Shown here piece by piece: positions 14,636 through 15,516 of a DNA stretch of 15,516 nucleotides. Origin of the DNA: Candidatus Hermodarchaeota archaeon (lineage in GTDB: Archaea; Asgardarchaeota; Hermodarchaeia; Hermodarchaeales; Hermodarchaeaceae). Made by a program: the position numbers and the translations under genes. The stretch spans positions 1-15,516 of the forward strand of contig JAEOSA010000026.1 in NCBI GenBank assembly GCA_016840595.1. Direction: 5' to 3'. The notes beneath the pieces were generated by a model that was given only the letters and a program-made list of their open reading frames with translations, did not search any database and was not told where the DNA came from. Position 1 is the stretch's first letter. Each line of letters opens with the position of its first letter.

Positions 14636-15516
14636 TTAGGATTTTAGGAATTTTGTTGATAATTCGTTTAGAATGGATTCAGCCTCTGAGATGACGGAGG
14701 TGATAAGCTCGGAGACTGTCGGAAGGTCTTGGATTCGCCCGGTCACTTCGCCTGCGAACATCAGTGCTTGGTCCATTTTCTGATCGAGGAGGTCCAGAAA
14801 ACCTGCTCTTTCTAAATCGAGGATGGTTTCATTGGATTCCACTGGTGAACCAAGGTAGAAATTTGGCACGTCTTTGAGTGTTTGTTCCACTAGCAGCTCT
14901 GCCCGTCTATTTCGGAGGAATCGCATGGGACCGAATAATCCTCGACCTACCAAGGTTTGGCGTTCTTCTCGATCAAGTATCGCCTGCTTCCATATGGATT
15001 CAAAATCGCTTTCTTTAGTAGCGATGAAACGGGTGCCCATTTGGATTCCAATTGCGCCTAGGCATAATGCAGCTACCAGGGTTTGTCCATCACAAAAACC
15101 GCCGGCAGCAACCACGGGTGTTTGCACGGCACGAACTACTGCCGGGACGAGGACCATGGAATGTACAGGTTCCCATGAGACGTGGGCGCCTCCTTCATGC
15201 CCGGATGCAATGATCACATCACATCCAGCGCGTTCGGCCTTCTTAGCATGGTAGACCGAGGGAACAACGTGCATCCATATCAGTCCATGTTTCTTCACAT
15301 CGCCCCAAGGAGTGGGATTGCCAGCGGAAGTAATGAGTACCCGTAATCGTTTTTCAATATCCGAATCAGCATTTCGTGCTTCAATGACTTGCTTGACAAA
15401 CAGTTCAGAGGCGGGAAGGAACTCTGCTGAAACGGGAACATTCACACCAAAGATGCCACCAGTGGATTGGGTACGTTTAGCCACGGTCTCAATGGACTTC
15501 TGTAATATTATTGCAG
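14636..15516 (-). CDS. Nitronate monooxygenase / FabK-like FMN-dependent enzyme (N-terminus beyond window)
   Basis: The visible part has the landmarks of the 2-nitropropane dioxygenase/nitronate monooxygenase family, TIM-barrel flavoproteins that oxidise nitronates; enoyl-ACP reductase FabK is related. It contains F-G-V-N-V-P, a strand ending H-V-V-P-S-V-Y-H-A-K-K-A-E-R-A-G, G-H-E-G-G-A-H (family G-x-E-A-G-G-H, carrying the catalytic-type His), A-A-G-G-F-C-D-G and Q-M-G-T-R-F-I-A-T. A GTG at 15482-15484 is not a credible start. The frame stays open to the window edge with family-like sequence (I-L-Q-K-S-I-E-T-V), and the N-terminal FMN-binding strand (about 60-70 residues with Q-G-G-M) is still missing. 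Its stop is 12 bases from the convergent propeller gene. The physiological substrate is uncertain. Confidence 0.88.
   Translation of the reverse strand, partial: AIILQKSIETVAKRTQSTGGIFGVNVPVSAEFLPASELFVKQVIEARNADSDIEKRLRVLITSAGNPTPWGDVKKHGLIWMHVVPSVYHAKKAERAGCDVIIASGHEGGAHVSWEPVHSMVLVPAVVRAVQTPVVAAGGFCDGQTLVAALCLGAIGIQMGTRFIATKESDFESIWKQAILDREERQTLVGRGLFGPMRFLRNRRAELLVEQTLKDVPNFYLGSPVESNETILDLERAGFLDLLDQKMDQALMFAGEVTGRIQDLPTVSELITSVISEAESILNELSTKFLKS

Overview
The window looks like a piece of an archaeal chromosome. TATA-type promoter boxes lie 50-80 bp upstream of most operon heads. Shine-Dalgarno sites are of the GGTGA/GGTGAT type, and start codons are a mix of ATG, GTG and TTG. The largest gene encodes a giant, sequon-rich, Ig-repeat surface protein with a single C-terminal membrane anchor. 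Base composition is moderate (G+C judged by eye in the mid-40s). The combination of very large Ig-repeat surface proteins, a PadR/ABC cassette and a small zinc finger on a membrane propeller protein suggests an uncultivated, possibly Asgard-type archaeon such as a Thorarchaeote. That placement is inference; no ribosomal or other marker gene is present.

Layout. (1) Bases 1-8006, minus strand: one uninterrupted reading frame of at least 2,668 codons, cut by the left window edge. It has a signal peptide, a jelly-roll-like N-terminal domain, at least 15 Ig-like domains of about 100 residues (five of them on an exact 98-codon period), one transmembrane helix, and a charged cytoplasmic tail with a duplicated helical module. 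(2) 8007-8189: divergent promoter region. (3) 8190-9164, plus: a PfkB/ribokinase-family sugar or nucleoside kinase. (4) 9165-11917, plus: a drug-efflux-type operon of PadR repressor, ABC ATPase and ABC-2 permease. It is preceded by a strong TATA box overlapping a two-fold symmetric 33-bp operator. The ATPase carries an unusual Met/Gly-rich insertion. (5) 11919-13029, minus: two tandem paralogous RimJ/RimL-type GNAT acetyltransferases in a one-nucleotide-spaced operon. (6) 13030-13204: second divergent promoter region. (7) 13205-14623, plus: a membrane protein with a predicted extracellular seven-bladed FG-GAP-like propeller and a cytoplasmic C2H2-type zinc finger. (8) 14636-15516, minus: a nitronate monooxygenase/FabK-family flavoprotein whose N-terminus lies beyond the right edge.

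How the genes work together: the PadR-ATPase-permease set forms a self-contained, probably autoregulated exporter. The giant Ig protein and the propeller-zinc-finger protein are both surface-exposed with cytoplasmic tails, so they could report on or contact the exterior, but nothing links them functionally except proximity. The kinase, acetyltransferases and flavoprotein appear to be ordinary metabolic or modifying enzymes. No tRNA, rRNA, CRISPR array, insertion sequence or integrase was seen.
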